Shown here one piece after another: positions 16,882 through 25,929 of a stretch of 64,000 bases of DNA. Position 1 is the stretch's first letter. Every line of letters begins with the position of its first letter. This stretch comes from Dyadobacter frigoris (GTDB lineage Bacteria; Bacteroidota; Bacteroidia; Cytophagales; Spirosomataceae), in NCBI RefSeq assembly GCF_005280585.1, contig NZ_SZVO01000006.1:408029-472028 (forward strand). The letters are read 5' to 3'. The notes beneath the pieces are model-generated. The model made no database searches, was not told the DNA's origin, and worked only from the letters and a program-made list of their open reading frames with translations. Position numbers and translations under genes: made by a program.

Positions 16882-19287
16882 CTATTCGCTCCTCAGCGAT
16901 TTAACCGGATTTTTCAACGCCGCTTTTATTGATTGAAAACTGACCGTCAGCAATGCTATTCCGACCGCCAGAATTCCAGCCAAACCGAAAACCCAGACAG
17001 GAATATCAATCCGGTAAGCATAATCTTCCAACCATTTATTCATGGCAAACCAGGCAAGCGGCGCGGCGATTATAAAGGCGACAAGTACGAGTTTTACAAA
17101 ATCCCTGGAAAGCAGATTCACAATTTCGGCTACGCTGGCACCCAATACTTTCCGCACACCAATTTCCTTGACACGCTGTTCAACCGAAAATGAAGCCAGG
17201 CCGAATAATCCGAGACAGGAGATCAAAATGGCGAGGCCTGCTAAAATGCCAACAATTTCACTCACCGTATTATCCGCCTGGTATAATTCTGCAAAATGAT
17301 CATCCAGAAACTGATATTCAAAATCTTCTTCCGGTGCAATATTTTTCCAGGTTGAACGGATTTCTCCGATAACATCTTCGGCTCTGGCCGTCTTAATCCG
17401 AACGGACATTTCGTTATACCCCCAATCCTTCTGATCAAAAATGCATAATGTTTCAATTTTATGATGCAGGGAATTAAAGTTAAAATCTTTGGAAACACCG
17501 ACAATCACGCCCGCCGAATCCATTCCTCCAAATCCAAAATTCTTACCTATCAAATAATCCAGTGACTTGCCAGGCGTGTCTTTTAGTAATTCCTTTGCCA
17601 AAGTTTCATTCACGATATAGGCTTTCCCGTTATCAGCATTGCCGTCTTTAAAATTCCGGCCAGCCACAAGTTTGATTTTGTATAAGGTCAAGTAATCCGG
17701 ATCCACCACAATCTGAGAAGATGCCATTTCGCGGACCGGACCGGGTCCATGATATCTTACTCCTGTCTGGTGCATGTTATTCCCCAGTTTCTGCCCGGAA
17801 CCTGTAACCGATACAACTTGCGCCTTGGATAATAATTCTTCTTTGATCGCCTCGTAATTTTTACCGGATTGGACTCCCAAAGGAATGGTAATGACCTGTT
17901 CGCGATCAAATCCAATATTCGCTTTTTGCATATAATTCAATTGGCGAACCGTCAGAACCGTTGCGATCATCAGGAAAATAGCACCTGAGAACTGGCCTAC
18001 CACCAAAGCATTTCGGAAGGATAATTTCTTATTACCACCTCTCATGACGCCTTTTAAAACCGTAGCTGCACTAAAAGAAGAAAGATAAGCGGCAGGATAA
18101 AGTCCTGAAATAATCCCAACCAAAACAGTTCCGACGATTAAACCGACGAGAAGCAAAGGGTTTTTGAAAATCGAAAATTCAAGTTGACGCTGACTTAGAT
18201 CGTTGACATATGGAAGGAGCAGTAATACGAAAAGAACTGCGAGAATAAGTGAAAAGAAACACAGCATCACCGATTCCCCAAGAAATTGAGCGCCCAACTG
18301 AATCCGTCCCGATCCGCTCGCTTTCCGGATACCAATTTCTTTGGCACGTCCGGCTGAACGCGCAGTGGAAAGGTTCATGAAATTGATGCAGGCAATCAGG
18401 AGTACGATCAGTGCTACAATCGTAAAAACACGTGTATAGGTTTGGTCAAATTTCTGGTAATTCTGATAGTCGTGGGTGATGTTCGTAGAGTTCGCGTGAA
18501 CGTCTTTTAAGGACTGCAAAAACAATTGGTAATAGCCAGCGCCATCTCCTTTCATATGACGTTTCAAATACGCCGGAAATTGTTTTTCCAGAGAAGCGAT
18601 GTTGGCATCTTTGGATAATTCCAGATACGTTACTAACCAGTTTCCTCCCCAGTTGTTGATAAAATCCGGTTTTATCATGGTATTAAATGAAAACAAACCT
18701 TCAAATTGAAGATGTGAATTTTTCGGCGTGTTTTTCAGAATTCCGGTGACGTTGAAACGCGTGGTATCGCTTCCATAAACTGTAATAATTTTCCCGATCG
18801 GATCCGCTTTTCCAAAGATCTTGGATGCACTTTCTTCCGTCAAGACAACGCTGTTGGGCTTTTGCAATACCTGATTTCTGTCGCCTTCCAATAATTCGTA
18901 ATCAAATATCTTCAAAAACGTAGAATCAACAAATATTGCTTCGTCCAGTGTAAACTTCTTGTCATCAAAGCGCAGTTTTACTTTATCCATATTTCTGACC
19001 CTTGTAAAGTTCAGGATTTCCGGATACTCTGCCGTTAATGTTGGCCCCATTGGAAACATCGATAACGCCACATTTTGTGAAGCAACCATCCCAGGGAATT
19101 TCTGGACTTCGTCCAGCCGGTACACATTCTTTTTATGAATGTCGTCAAAGCTTTTTTCGTAAAAAACAAAAAGCATGATCACGATACAAGCCGTCATCCC
19201 GGTAGCCAGACCAAGAATGTTAAGCAGAGAATATCCCTTATGCTTCCAAAGGTTTCTCCATGCGATTTTGAGGTAGTTCTTTATCAT
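16882..19287 (-). CDS. ABC transporter permease 6 (FtsX/MacB-like)
   Basis: An 801-residue paralog. TM1 (NILGLATGMTACIVIMLFVFY) is at about 22-42. FtsX core 1 loop RAKEIGIRKASGS lies near 313 and core 2 loop VKEIGVRKVLGAS near 702. It ends NPVKSLRSE. The periplasmic part includes the family motif LTEESASKIFGKADPIGK, a recurring element of the MacB periplasmic domain in these paralogs. It lies 163 bases after permease 7, with an inverted pair of TTAGC-rich tracts in the gap. There is no ATPase domain, so it should share the ATPase at 22000. Confidence 0.9.
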   Translation of the reverse strand: MIKNYLKIAWRNLWKHKGYSLLNILGLATGMTACIVIMLFVFYEKSFDDIHKKNVYRLDEVQKFPGMVASQNVALSMFPMGPTLTAEYPEILNFTRVRNMDKVKLRFDDKKFTLDEAIFVDSTFLKIFDYELLEGDRNQVLQKPNSVVLTEESASKIFGKADPIGKIITVYGSDTTRFNVTGILKNTPKNSHLQFEGLFSFNTMIKPDFINNWGGNWLVTYLELSKDANIASLEKQFPAYLKRHMKGDGAGYYQLFLQSLKDVHANSTNITHDYQNYQKFDQTYTRVFTIVALIVLLIACINFMNLSTARSAGRAKEIGIRKASGSGRIQLGAQFLGESVMLCFFSLILAVLFVLLLLPYVNDLSQRQLEFSIFKNPLLLVGLIVGTVLVGIISGLYPAAYLSSFSAATVLKGVMRGGNKKLSFRNALVVGQFSGAIFLMIATVLTVRQLNYMQKANIGFDREQVITIPLGVQSGKNYEAIKEELLSKAQVVSVTGSGQKLGNNMHQTGVRYHGPGPVREMASSQIVVDPDYLTLYKIKLVAGRNFKDGNADNGKAYIVNETLAKELLKDTPGKSLDYLIGKNFGFGGMDSAGVIVGVSKDFNFNSLHHKIETLCIFDQKDWGYNEMSVRIKTARAEDVIGEIRSTWKNIAPEEDFEYQFLDDHFAELYQADNTVSEIVGILAGLAILISCLGLFGLASFSVEQRVKEIGVRKVLGASVAEIVNLLSRDFVKLVLVAFIIAAPLAWFAMNKWLEDYAYRIDIPVWVFGLAGILAVGIALLTVSFQSIKAALKNPVKSLRSE

Positions 19288-19299
19288 CTTTGAGGTTTT

Positions 19300-19448
19300 G
19301 GCTTTTAGCGGTTAGGTATTAGCTTTTTCCGATATTTCAAGCTTATGGGATGTTGATACTTATATTTTGAAAGATAAGACTCGCTTACAATTTTTCTGTA
19401 ATCCTGATTCTAAAAGCTAACTGCTAATAGCTAACTGTTAACCGCTAA
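19300..19448. repeat. Inverted pair of TTAGC-rich tracts
   Basis: The tract at 19300-19323 (GGCTTTTAGCGGTTAGG and TATTAGC) faces its near-complement at 19411-19448 (TAAAAGCTAACTGCTAA followed by TAGCTAACTGTTAACCGCTAA). They could pair in the transcript across about 85 bases, forming a stem between the stop of permease 7 and the start of permease 6. Confidence 0.55.
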
Positions 19449-19450
19449 TT

Positions 19451-21811
19451 CTATTCGCTTTTTAAACATTCCAGAGGATTCACATTTGCAGCTTTTACCG
19501 CCTGCATTCCAACGGTCAGCCAGGCTATTGCTAACGCGGCGACACCTGCGCCGAGGAAATACCAGACTTGCAGGTCTATGTGTAATGCAAAACTTTGCAG
19601 CCAGTAGCCGGTGATCAGGTAACTGACGGGCAATGCAATAACAATGGCTGCAATAACCAGTTTTGTAAAATCACTGGAAAGCAGATAAACTATGTTGAAA
19701 ACACTCGATCCAAGCACTTTACGTATCCCAATTTCTTTCAATCTTCTTTCGGCGGTAAACGCAGCCAGGCCGAATAATCCCAAACAGGAAATCAGAATGG
19801 CCAAACCGGCAAAATATTTGGAAAGTGCTGCCACCCTTAGCTCGGCTGCATACTGAGCCTGATATTCCTGATCCAGGAATTTATAGTTCAACGAAAAACC
19901 GGGATTGTGTCTCTTGTAAAGCTCCTCCATGGAGGTAATGACAGGTTTTTCTTTACCAGCCGCGATTTTGGCCATAATCAGGTAAGTATTACCTTTCGCC
20001 AACCGGAAAAACAGAGGTTTTACATTTTCATGAAGCGATTCAAAATGGAAGTCTTTGGCAATGCCTACAATCTGCATATCGTTGCCCCAAAGTTTGACGG
20101 TTTTTCCCACTGGATCCTTCATTCCCATAAATTTTACCGCCGCCTCATTAAAAATAATCTTGGAGCTGTCGGCACTGAAATCTCTGGAAAACAAACGGCC
20201 TTCCTTCATTTGGATGCCGAGTGTTTGCATCATTTCATAATTCACGCCGACATTTTCAAACTCTGTCTTGTTGTCTTCTGCTTTACCTTCCCACCATATC
20301 CCGGAAGTTCCGGAATTGTGACCGGTCATATCGTGGCCAATGCTGGATGCATTTACAACTCCGGGTGTATTTTTCAATTCAGAAAGAAAGGTTTCCATCT
20401 TTGAGTCATCCGATAATTTCCCTTCTCTCATAAAATAGACAATGTTGTCTTTATTGTAGCCAAGGTTTTCAGACTGAACAAATTCAACCTGTTTGTAAAC
20501 CACAATAACTGAAACGATCAGGATGACAGATATCGTAAACTGAAAAACAACCAAACCTTTCCTAGCCCAGACTTCACCTGTGGAAATATTGAGTTTTCCT
20601 TTTAAAACGGAAATCGGATTAAAACCGGACAGATACAGCGCAGGATAACTCCCGGATATTAAACCCGTAAAAACAACGACTCCCAGAAGGGTAAAAATCA
20701 ATTTAGGATCGTAATGAAATGTCAGATTTTTATTGGTAATTTCATTAAACTGAGGTAAAAACAATAAGACCAATAAAACGGAAAGAAAAAGCGAGAGGAA
20801 AGTCATCAGCATGGATTCGCCCAAATATTGATAAATCAAGGTTTCCCGGTATGCACCGATCGCCTTTTTTATACCCACCTCCTTAATTCTGCCGGAAGCT
20901 TTGGCAGTGGACAAATTCATAAAATTGATACAGGCGATTATCAAGATAAAAACGGCAATGATTGAAAATAACCTTACATATTCTATTCTGCCGCCAGCAG
21001 TTAATCCATTTTCGTATTTTCCATGCAAATAGCCACTTGAATATGGACGAAGAAATAATGTCCGGTGCGTTACTTCACCATTACTTTTGGCCTTGACCAG
21101 ATTAGCAATTTTCTTATTAAATTGACTGACATCTGTTCCGCTTTTCAGCAACACAAATGTATCAGGACCGGTATTTCCCCAATTGGCGCTACTTTTATAC
21201 TGATCTTTTATAATTTCAAAAGAAATGACAAAATCAAATTGCTCTGAGGAATTTGATGGAGTTCCTTTATAAATTCCGGATACTACAAATTGTTTTTCGT
21301 GCTGGAATTCGATGGATTTTCCGATAACATTTTGCGTGGTATGAAAAAGGTTCTGAGCCAGTTTTTCAGAAATGACAATAGAATTTTTGTCATTCAAAAC
21401 CTGGCTTGCATTGCCTTGTTCCAACCCATAGGAAAACATGTTAAAGATGTCCTTTCCCGCATACCTGCCCTTACTTCTAAGATCGGTATTGCCAACCGAA
21501 AGTGTGCCTTCAAATAACCGGGATCCCATGGTATATTCAACTTCCGGCATCTCACTTTTCAGCGTTTCGGCCAATGGAATGGATGTAGATGTGGCGGTCC
21601 AGATACCCTGAGCCTGCACCCGGTTTTCCATTACCTGAAAAAGCTGGCTGTCTTTTTCGTGAAATTTGTCGACACTTAATTCATCATTAACCCAAAGGTA
21701 TATCAACAATGAACAGGCCAATCCCGCGGAAAGTCCTGTCAAATTGATAAAAAAAGTACTTTTAAACCGCTTGAAGTTGCGATAGATGACAAGGAGATTG
21801 TGTCTGAACAT
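19451..21811 (-). CDS. ABC transporter permease 7 (FtsX/MacB-like)
   Basis: A 786-residue paralog, the first permease after the ATPase. TM1 (NLTGLSAGLACSLLIYLWV) is at about 23-41. FtsX core 1 loop RIKEVGIKKAIGA lies near 307 and core 2 loop LKEIGIRKVLGSS near 688. Its C-terminus NPLECLKSE departs from the NPVKSL consensus of the others. Many Ala and Val residues in the last helices (YFLGAGVAALAIAWLTVG) also set it slightly apart. As the permease closest to the ATPase and adaptor, it may be the original partner from which the others were duplicated; that is inference. Confidence 0.9.
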   Translation of the reverse strand: MFRHNLLVIYRNFKRFKSTFFINLTGLSAGLACSLLIYLWVNDELSVDKFHEKDSQLFQVMENRVQAQGIWTATSTSIPLAETLKSEMPEVEYTMGSRLFEGTLSVGNTDLRSKGRYAGKDIFNMFSYGLEQGNASQVLNDKNSIVISEKLAQNLFHTTQNVIGKSIEFQHEKQFVVSGIYKGTPSNSSEQFDFVISFEIIKDQYKSSANWGNTGPDTFVLLKSGTDVSQFNKKIANLVKAKSNGEVTHRTLFLRPYSSGYLHGKYENGLTAGGRIEYVRLFSIIAVFILIIACINFMNLSTAKASGRIKEVGIKKAIGAYRETLIYQYLGESMLMTFLSLFLSVLLVLLFLPQFNEITNKNLTFHYDPKLIFTLLGVVVFTGLISGSYPALYLSGFNPISVLKGKLNISTGEVWARKGLVVFQFTISVILIVSVIVVYKQVEFVQSENLGYNKDNIVYFMREGKLSDDSKMETFLSELKNTPGVVNASSIGHDMTGHNSGTSGIWWEGKAEDNKTEFENVGVNYEMMQTLGIQMKEGRLFSRDFSADSSKIIFNEAAVKFMGMKDPVGKTVKLWGNDMQIVGIAKDFHFESLHENVKPLFFRLAKGNTYLIMAKIAAGKEKPVITSMEELYKRHNPGFSLNYKFLDQEYQAQYAAELRVAALSKYFAGLAILISCLGLFGLAAFTAERRLKEIGIRKVLGSSVFNIVYLLSSDFTKLVIAAIVIALPVSYLITGYWLQSFALHIDLQVWYFLGAGVAALAIAWLTVGMQAVKAANVNPLECLKSE

Positions 21812-21897
21812 TGTTCAAGATTTTTTAAGAGGTGACTTTGACTAATGCCTGAATATTATAAATCATGGCAATATCATGTCCGGCTAATAGATTTAAT

Positions 21898-21942
21898 ATG
21901 TGTTTAGTATTTCAAAACAGGATTTTGAAATACTAAACACAT
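21898..21942. promoter_or_regulatory. Perfect 20-bp intercistronic hairpin
   Basis: Two 20-base arms (ATGTGTTTAGTATTTCAAAA and its exact complement) flank a 5-base CAGGA loop. It sits between the ATPase stop (22000) and the permease 7 start (21811) and lacks a T run on the minus strand. It is more likely an RNA-stability or partial read-through element than a simple terminator. It could raise ATPase mRNA relative to permease mRNA. A remnant of a small inverted-repeat element is the alternative. Confidence 0.7.
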
Positions 21943-21999
21943 CATCGTAAGAAAACTTTTGCACGGAATATATCCGAACTCTCGGTACTATATGTATTT

Positions 22000-22677
22000 C
22001 TAAACGTGAATCTTTTCTGTAACCACCTTACCATCAAACAAATTGATGATTCTATGGGCAAAACCTGCGTCATACGGCGAGTGAGTAACCATGATGATTG
22101 TCGTTCCGGCACCATTCAACTGACTTAACAAAGCCATCACCTCTTCTCCGTTTTTGGAGTCAAGGTTACCCGTCGGCTCATCCGCAAGAATCGTTTTTGG
22201 TGTTGCCACTACCGCACGTGCAATCGCAGTACGCTGCTGCTGTCCTCCGGAAAGCTGTTGCGGAAAGTGATTGCGGCGGTGCATCATGTTCATGCGGGTA
22301 AGCGCTGCTTCCACTTTTTCTTTGCGTTCTGCTGGCGGAGTTTTCAGGTATAACAATGGAAGTTCGACGTTTTCATAAACGGTAAGTTCGTCGATCAGGT
22401 TAAAGCTTTGGAAAACGAACCCGATATTTCCTTTACGGATCTGAGCACGTTGACGTTCAGACATTTTACCAACTTCGGTACCATAAAACTCATACGAGCC
22501 AGCACTCGGATTGTCCAGCAAGCCAAGGATATTCAAAAGGGTGGATTTCCCGCACCCGGATGGTCCCATGATAGCGACAAATTCCCCGTCTTTGATTTCC
22601 AGATCAATCCCGTTCAGGGCGGTGGTTTCTACTTCCTCAGTAGAAAAAATTTTCTGCAAGTTGTCAATTTTGATCAT
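22000..22677 (-). CDS. ABC transporter ATP-binding protein (MacB/LolD type)
   Basis: A 225-residue stand-alone nucleotide-binding domain. Walker [10 protein letters not shown] is at residues 38-46, the Q-loop lies in [15 protein letters not shown], the signature [14 protein letters not shown] is near 142, Walker B with [12 protein letters not shown] is near 163, and the H-loop reads VTHSP. Length and motifs fit the ATPases that pair with MacB/LolCE-type permeases and move substrates or signals across the periplasm rather than through the membrane. It is the only ATPase in the window and probably serves all seven permeases. It lies 188 bases after the adaptor gene and should be cotranscribed with it. 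Confidence 0.95.
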   Translation of the reverse strand: MIKIDNLQKIFSTEEVETTALNGIDLEIKDGEFVAIMGPSGCGKSTLLNILGLLDNPSAGSYEFYGTEVGKMSERQRAQIRKGNIGFVFQSFNLIDELTVYENVELPLLYLKTPPAERKEKVEAALTRMNMMHRRNHFPQQLSGGQQQRTAIARAVVATPKTILADEPTGNLDSKNGEEVMALLSQLNGAGTTIIMVTHSPYDAGFAHRIINLFDGKVVTEKIHV

Positions 22678-22682
22678 ATTTC

Positions 22683-22865
22683 GTTAGCTGTTGGCGGTTA
22701 GCGTTTGGCTTTTAGCTTGGTTATGGGTATTTCTTACGTGTTGGCTTGTTACTATTATTTCGTTACTATAGTTGTTCCTTTGTTCTAATTCAATCAGAAT
22801 TTCCGTTGGCCAGAAAAGTTCAATTATCCACACTAACAGCTAATCTCTAAAAGCCAACAGCTAGC
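22683..22865. repeat. Inverted TTAGC-rich tracts between adaptor and ATPase genes
   Basis: The tract at 22683-22718 (GTTAGCTGTTGGCGGTTAGC then GTTTGGCTTTTAGC) and that at 22833-22865 (CTAACAGCTAATCTC, then TAAAAGCCAACAGCTAGCC) are near-complements in opposite orientation. They lie just inside the two ends of the gap between the adaptor stop and the ATPase start. Confidence 0.55.
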
Positions 22866-24176
22866 CTAGAATTCCAGTACTTCGTTGTCTCCAAAGTTCT
22901 CATACGAACTTGTGATCACTTTTTCACCTGGCTGCAATCCTTCAAGTACTTCGAAATATTCAGGGTTTTTACGTCCCAGTGTGATTTTGCGTTTTGCTGC
23001 ACGTTTGCCGTCAGCACCTAAAACATACACCCAGTTTCCACCAGTTTCAGAGAAGAATCCGCCAACAGGCAATAATGTTGCTTTTGATGGTTGTCCAAGC
23101 TGTAATCTGATCGGGGCAGATTGCCCGCGTTTGATCAGCTCAGGTGCACCGCCTTTGGGAAATTCCATGTCCACTTCAAAACGTCCGCTTAAAACCTCAG
23201 GATAAATTTTGATAATTTTCAAAGTATATGCTTTGCCGTTAAAATCCATACTACCCGTCAGGCCGGCAAAAATTCTAGAAATATAATGTTCATCAACACT
23301 TACACGCATTTTGAAACCATTCAAATCATCAATTTGCCCGATATTCTGGCCCTGATTAATATTTGACCCAACTTCAACATTCATAGAAGAAAGCATACCT
23401 GAAACCGGGGCCTTTACAACCAGGTTATCAAGCGTTTGCCTCCACAAGTCAACGTTTTTCTTGGTATTGGCAAGTGTTCCTTCCAATTGAGAAATCTGCA
23501 TTTTGGAGTTTTCTTCCTGGTATTTCTGTGATTCAATTTCAATATCACGCTGTTTGGTCAAACGGTCGAATTCACGTTTGGTTTTAAGGAAATCAGCATC
23601 AGGAATTACTTTATCCTTATATAGTTTAATGTTACGATCATGCGCATCTTTGGCCTGATCAATTTGAAAATCCAGTTCACTCAGACTTTTCTGCAAAGCA
23701 AAACGCTCCACACGCAGACGCTGACGGGTATTTTGAAGATCATTTACCAAACGACTGGCTTCCGTTTCTGATTGAAGGAAACTTAATTTCAGACTCTGGT
23801 TTTCAAGTTTCAAAAGTACATCACCCTGTTTTACCATGTTACCGCCTTCGATCAGTTTCTGTGTTACATAACCCCCTTCGATCGCATCCAGCTGAATTGT
23901 TTTTAAAGGCTGAACAACCCCGGTAACAACAATAAATTCATCAAAAACACCTGTTTTTACGGTTGAAATAGTAAGTTTATCCTGCTGAACATTCAGCTTG
24001 CTTCTCTTATCGGCGAAGAAAAACTGGTAAACCAAAAAGCTAACCAAAAGGACACTTCCGGCAATAATCCCTATTCTCCGGCTGTTCCAAAATTTCTTTG
24101 GTTTCACTTTATCCATTGTTGATCCTCCCGCAAAATTAGATCCGTTGCTCCCCGAAACTGGTGTTTTAACTTCCAT
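22866..24176 (-). CDS. HlyD/MacA-type periplasmic adaptor subunit
   Basis: A 436-residue membrane-fusion protein. A short cytoplasmic tail and one membrane helix (about 35-52, IGIIAGSVLLVSFLVYQFFF) are followed by a barrel/lipoyl segment (GYVTQKLIEGGNMVKQGDVLLKL, about 108-130). A long alpha-hairpin coiled coil spans about 135-245, and then the second lipoyl half (VVKAPVSGMLSSMNVEVGS) and beta-barrel domains. It would link the inner-membrane permeases to the periplasm or an outer-membrane channel; no TolC-like gene is nearby. It is the first gene of the operon, starting about 50 bases after a sigma-54 promoter and divergent from the sigma-54 regulator gene. Confidence 0.93.
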   Translation of the reverse strand: MEVKTPVSGSNGSNFAGGSTMDKVKPKKFWNSRRIGIIAGSVLLVSFLVYQFFFADKRSKLNVQQDKLTISTVKTGVFDEFIVVTGVVQPLKTIQLDAIEGGYVTQKLIEGGNMVKQGDVLLKLENQSLKLSFLQSETEASRLVNDLQNTRQRLRVERFALQKSLSELDFQIDQAKDAHDRNIKLYKDKVIPDADFLKTKREFDRLTKQRDIEIESQKYQEENSKMQISQLEGTLANTKKNVDLWRQTLDNLVVKAPVSGMLSSMNVEVGSNINQGQNIGQIDDLNGFKMRVSVDEHYISRIFAGLTGSMDFNGKAYTLKIIKIYPEVLSGRFEVDMEFPKGGAPELIKRGQSAPIRLQLGQPSKATLLPVGGFFSETGGNWVYVLGADGKRAAKRKITLGRKNPEYFEVLEGLQPGEKVITSSYENFGDNEVLEF

Positions 24177-24226
24177 TATATAGTCAGGCTTATAAATATC
24201 GTTTAAAAATCTTGTTTCTTCTTATA

Positions 24227-24242
24227 TCCAATCCTTGTGCCA
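24227..24242 (-). promoter_or_regulatory. Sigma-54 promoter of the adaptor/ATPase/permease operon
   Basis: On the minus strand the sequence TGGCACAAGGATTGGA matches the sigma-54 consensus TGGCAC-N5-TTGCA with a full -24 box and one mismatch (GG for GC) at -12. The predicted start lies about 40 bases before the adaptor ATG. The adjacent divergent gene encodes a sigma-54-dependent activator, which supports the call. Confidence 0.7.
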
Positions 24243-24317
24243 GGAAAACCAAGCCAACATAACTAATTGAAAATCAATAAAATTACTCATTTTAACATTA
24301 TCAAACATGTTCAATAT

Positions 24318-24366
24318 CGGACACTTTTGTTCGGCTTCGGACAAGCCAAAATGATGTCGTGGACAC
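24318..24366. promoter_or_regulatory. Candidate enhancer sites for the NtrC-type regulator
   Basis: Within 49 bases there are CGGACAC, the near-palindrome TGTTCGGCTTCGGACA (24328-24343) and TGTCGTGGACA (24355-24365). They sit 76-125 bases upstream of the sigma-54 -24 box, a usual range for activator binding. The 25 bases from 24318 match the block at 11094-11118 at 19 positions. Confidence 0.55.
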
Positions 24367-24564
24367 ATATTTCTGTACGCTAACCTCTTATCAAAACCCG
24401 GGATTACAGGAATACTTTTTATAAAACAGCATGGAAGATTGTGTTAAGTATCTTATTAGCTTAAAAATTACGCAAAAATTAACCAATATTGCCTTTTGAT
24501 TTAATGATCAATTCAATATTTGACTGCAAAACAAAGAATTTAATATTAGCCAAAGCCAAAAAAC

Positions 24565-25929
24565 ATGCTCCTTTCCGAAGCCAAAATTCTTATAATCGAT
24601 GACGATGTTGATGTTTTAAGTGCAGCAAAATTGTTGCTCAAACGCCACGCGAAACTTGTCGACATTGAAAAAAATCCTCAAAAACTACCTTTTTTGGTAA
24701 CCAACAGCAGTTACGATCTGATCTTGCTCGACATGAATTTCACACGTGATGTGAACAGCGGCAGAGAAGGATTTCACTGGCTTGACAGGATTCTTGATAT
24801 CAATCCAAACATAAAAGTGATCATGATCACAGCTTACGGAGATATTGAAATGGCGATTCGCGCCATAAAATCCGGCGCTACTGATTTTGTTTTAAAACCT
24901 TGGGAAAATGACAAACTCATTGCAACCATCGAGGATGTATTAAATGAGAAAAAAGGTGATAAACTGGCAGCAGGAACTGAGGAAAAAGGTGATGGTAAAA
25001 AGGAAAAATCATCGTCTGATGCCATAATCGGGCAAAGTGCCGGGATGCAGCACGTTTTGAAAACGTCGGAAAGAGTGGCAGCGACGGATGCTAATGTTTT
25101 GATTTTGGGAGAAAATGGTACCGGAAAAACACAATTGGCAAAACATTTACACCAGCATTCCCAGCGGTCTGACAAGCCGTTTGTGGTTGTAGATTTGGGT
25201 GCGTTAAGTGACTCACTCTTTGAAAGCGAACTTTTCGGTCACGTTAAAGGTGCCTTTACAGATGCCAAAGATGACCGCGCCGGACGATTTGAAGAGGCAA
25301 AAGGAGGAACCATCTTTCTGGACGAAATCGGCAACCTGACACTTTCCTTACAAGCAAAATTGCTGACCGTTTTACAGGAACGCAAGGTTACCAGAGTTGG
25401 CTCCAATAAGTCAATTCCATTGGACGTTCGCTTGATTTGCGCGACTAATATGAATATTGAAAGTATGGTCGCTGATAAAACTTTCCGGCAGGATCTTTTC
25501 TACCGTATTAATACCATTGAGCTGGATCTTCCTCCGCTTCGTGAACGCCCGGAAGATATTGCGCCGCTTGCTGAATTTTATCTGAAACAATTTCGCAAAA
25601 AATATAATCGCCCGGTTACCGATATCAGCAGCGCATTGATAAAAAAAATGCAGCAATATAACTGGCCGGGAAATATCCGGGAATTGCAGCATGCCATCGA
25701 GAGGGCAGTGATCCTGTCCCAGGAAAAAACATTGCAGCCCGATGACCTTTTCCTTAAAACATCCGGTGGACAACCAACAACGGCTACCGGTTTCGATTTG
25801 GAGGACATGGAGAAAAACATGATCGTGCAGGCGATGAAACGTTTCAACGGAAATATTACAGACGCTGCCAGAGAACTGGGATTGAGCCGGGCGGCTTTGT
25901 ACCGGAGAATGGAGAAGTATGGACTTTAA
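24565..25929 (+). CDS. Sigma-54-dependent response regulator (NtrC family)
   Basis: A 454-residue three-domain activator. The receiver domain (about 6-128) has the acidic pair DDD at 12-14, phospho-acceptor Asp56 and the conserved Lys in KPWEND. The AAA+ domain (about 150-385) has Walker A GENGTGKT, Walker B GGTIFLDEIGNL and the sigma-54 contact loop as GAFTDA instead of GAFTGA. The C-terminal Fis-type helix-turn-helix reads NITDAARELGLSRAALYRRM. It would activate sigma-54 promoters when phosphorylated. It is divergent from the adaptor operon, whose promoter is of sigma-54 type. No kinase gene follows it; the histidine kinase at 35504 is the best partner candidate. Confidence 0.95.
   Translation: MLLSEAKILIIDDDVDVLSAAKLLLKRHAKLVDIEKNPQKLPFLVTNSSYDLILLDMNFTRDVNSGREGFHWLDRILDINPNIKVIMITAYGDIEMAIRAIKSGATDFVLKPWENDKLIATIEDVLNEKKGDKLAAGTEEKGDGKKEKSSSDAIIGQSAGMQHVLKTSERVAATDANVLILGENGTGKTQLAKHLHQHSQRSDKPFVVVDLGALSDSLFESELFGHVKGAFTDAKDDRAGRFEEAKGGTIFLDEIGNLTLSLQAKLLTVLQERKVTRVGSNKSIPLDVRLICATNMNIESMVADKTFRQDLFYRINTIELDLPPLRERPEDIAPLAEFYLKQFRKKYNRPVTDISSALIKKMQQYNWPGNIRELQHAIERAVILSQEKTLQPDDLFLKTSGGQPTTATGFDLEDMEKNMIVQAMKRFNGNITDAARELGLSRAALYRRMEKYGL

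Larger units (their letters stand above)
24177..24564. other. Divergent regulatory region, adaptor / sigma-54 regulator
   Basis: A 388-base noncoding AT-rich region. It contains the sigma-54 promoter of the adaptor operon (24227-24242) and a cluster of GGACA/TGTCC-type half-sites (24318-24366). I see no clear promoter for the regulator gene itself; the stretch just before its ATG is AT-rich without an exact TAnnTTTG. Confidence 0.7.
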
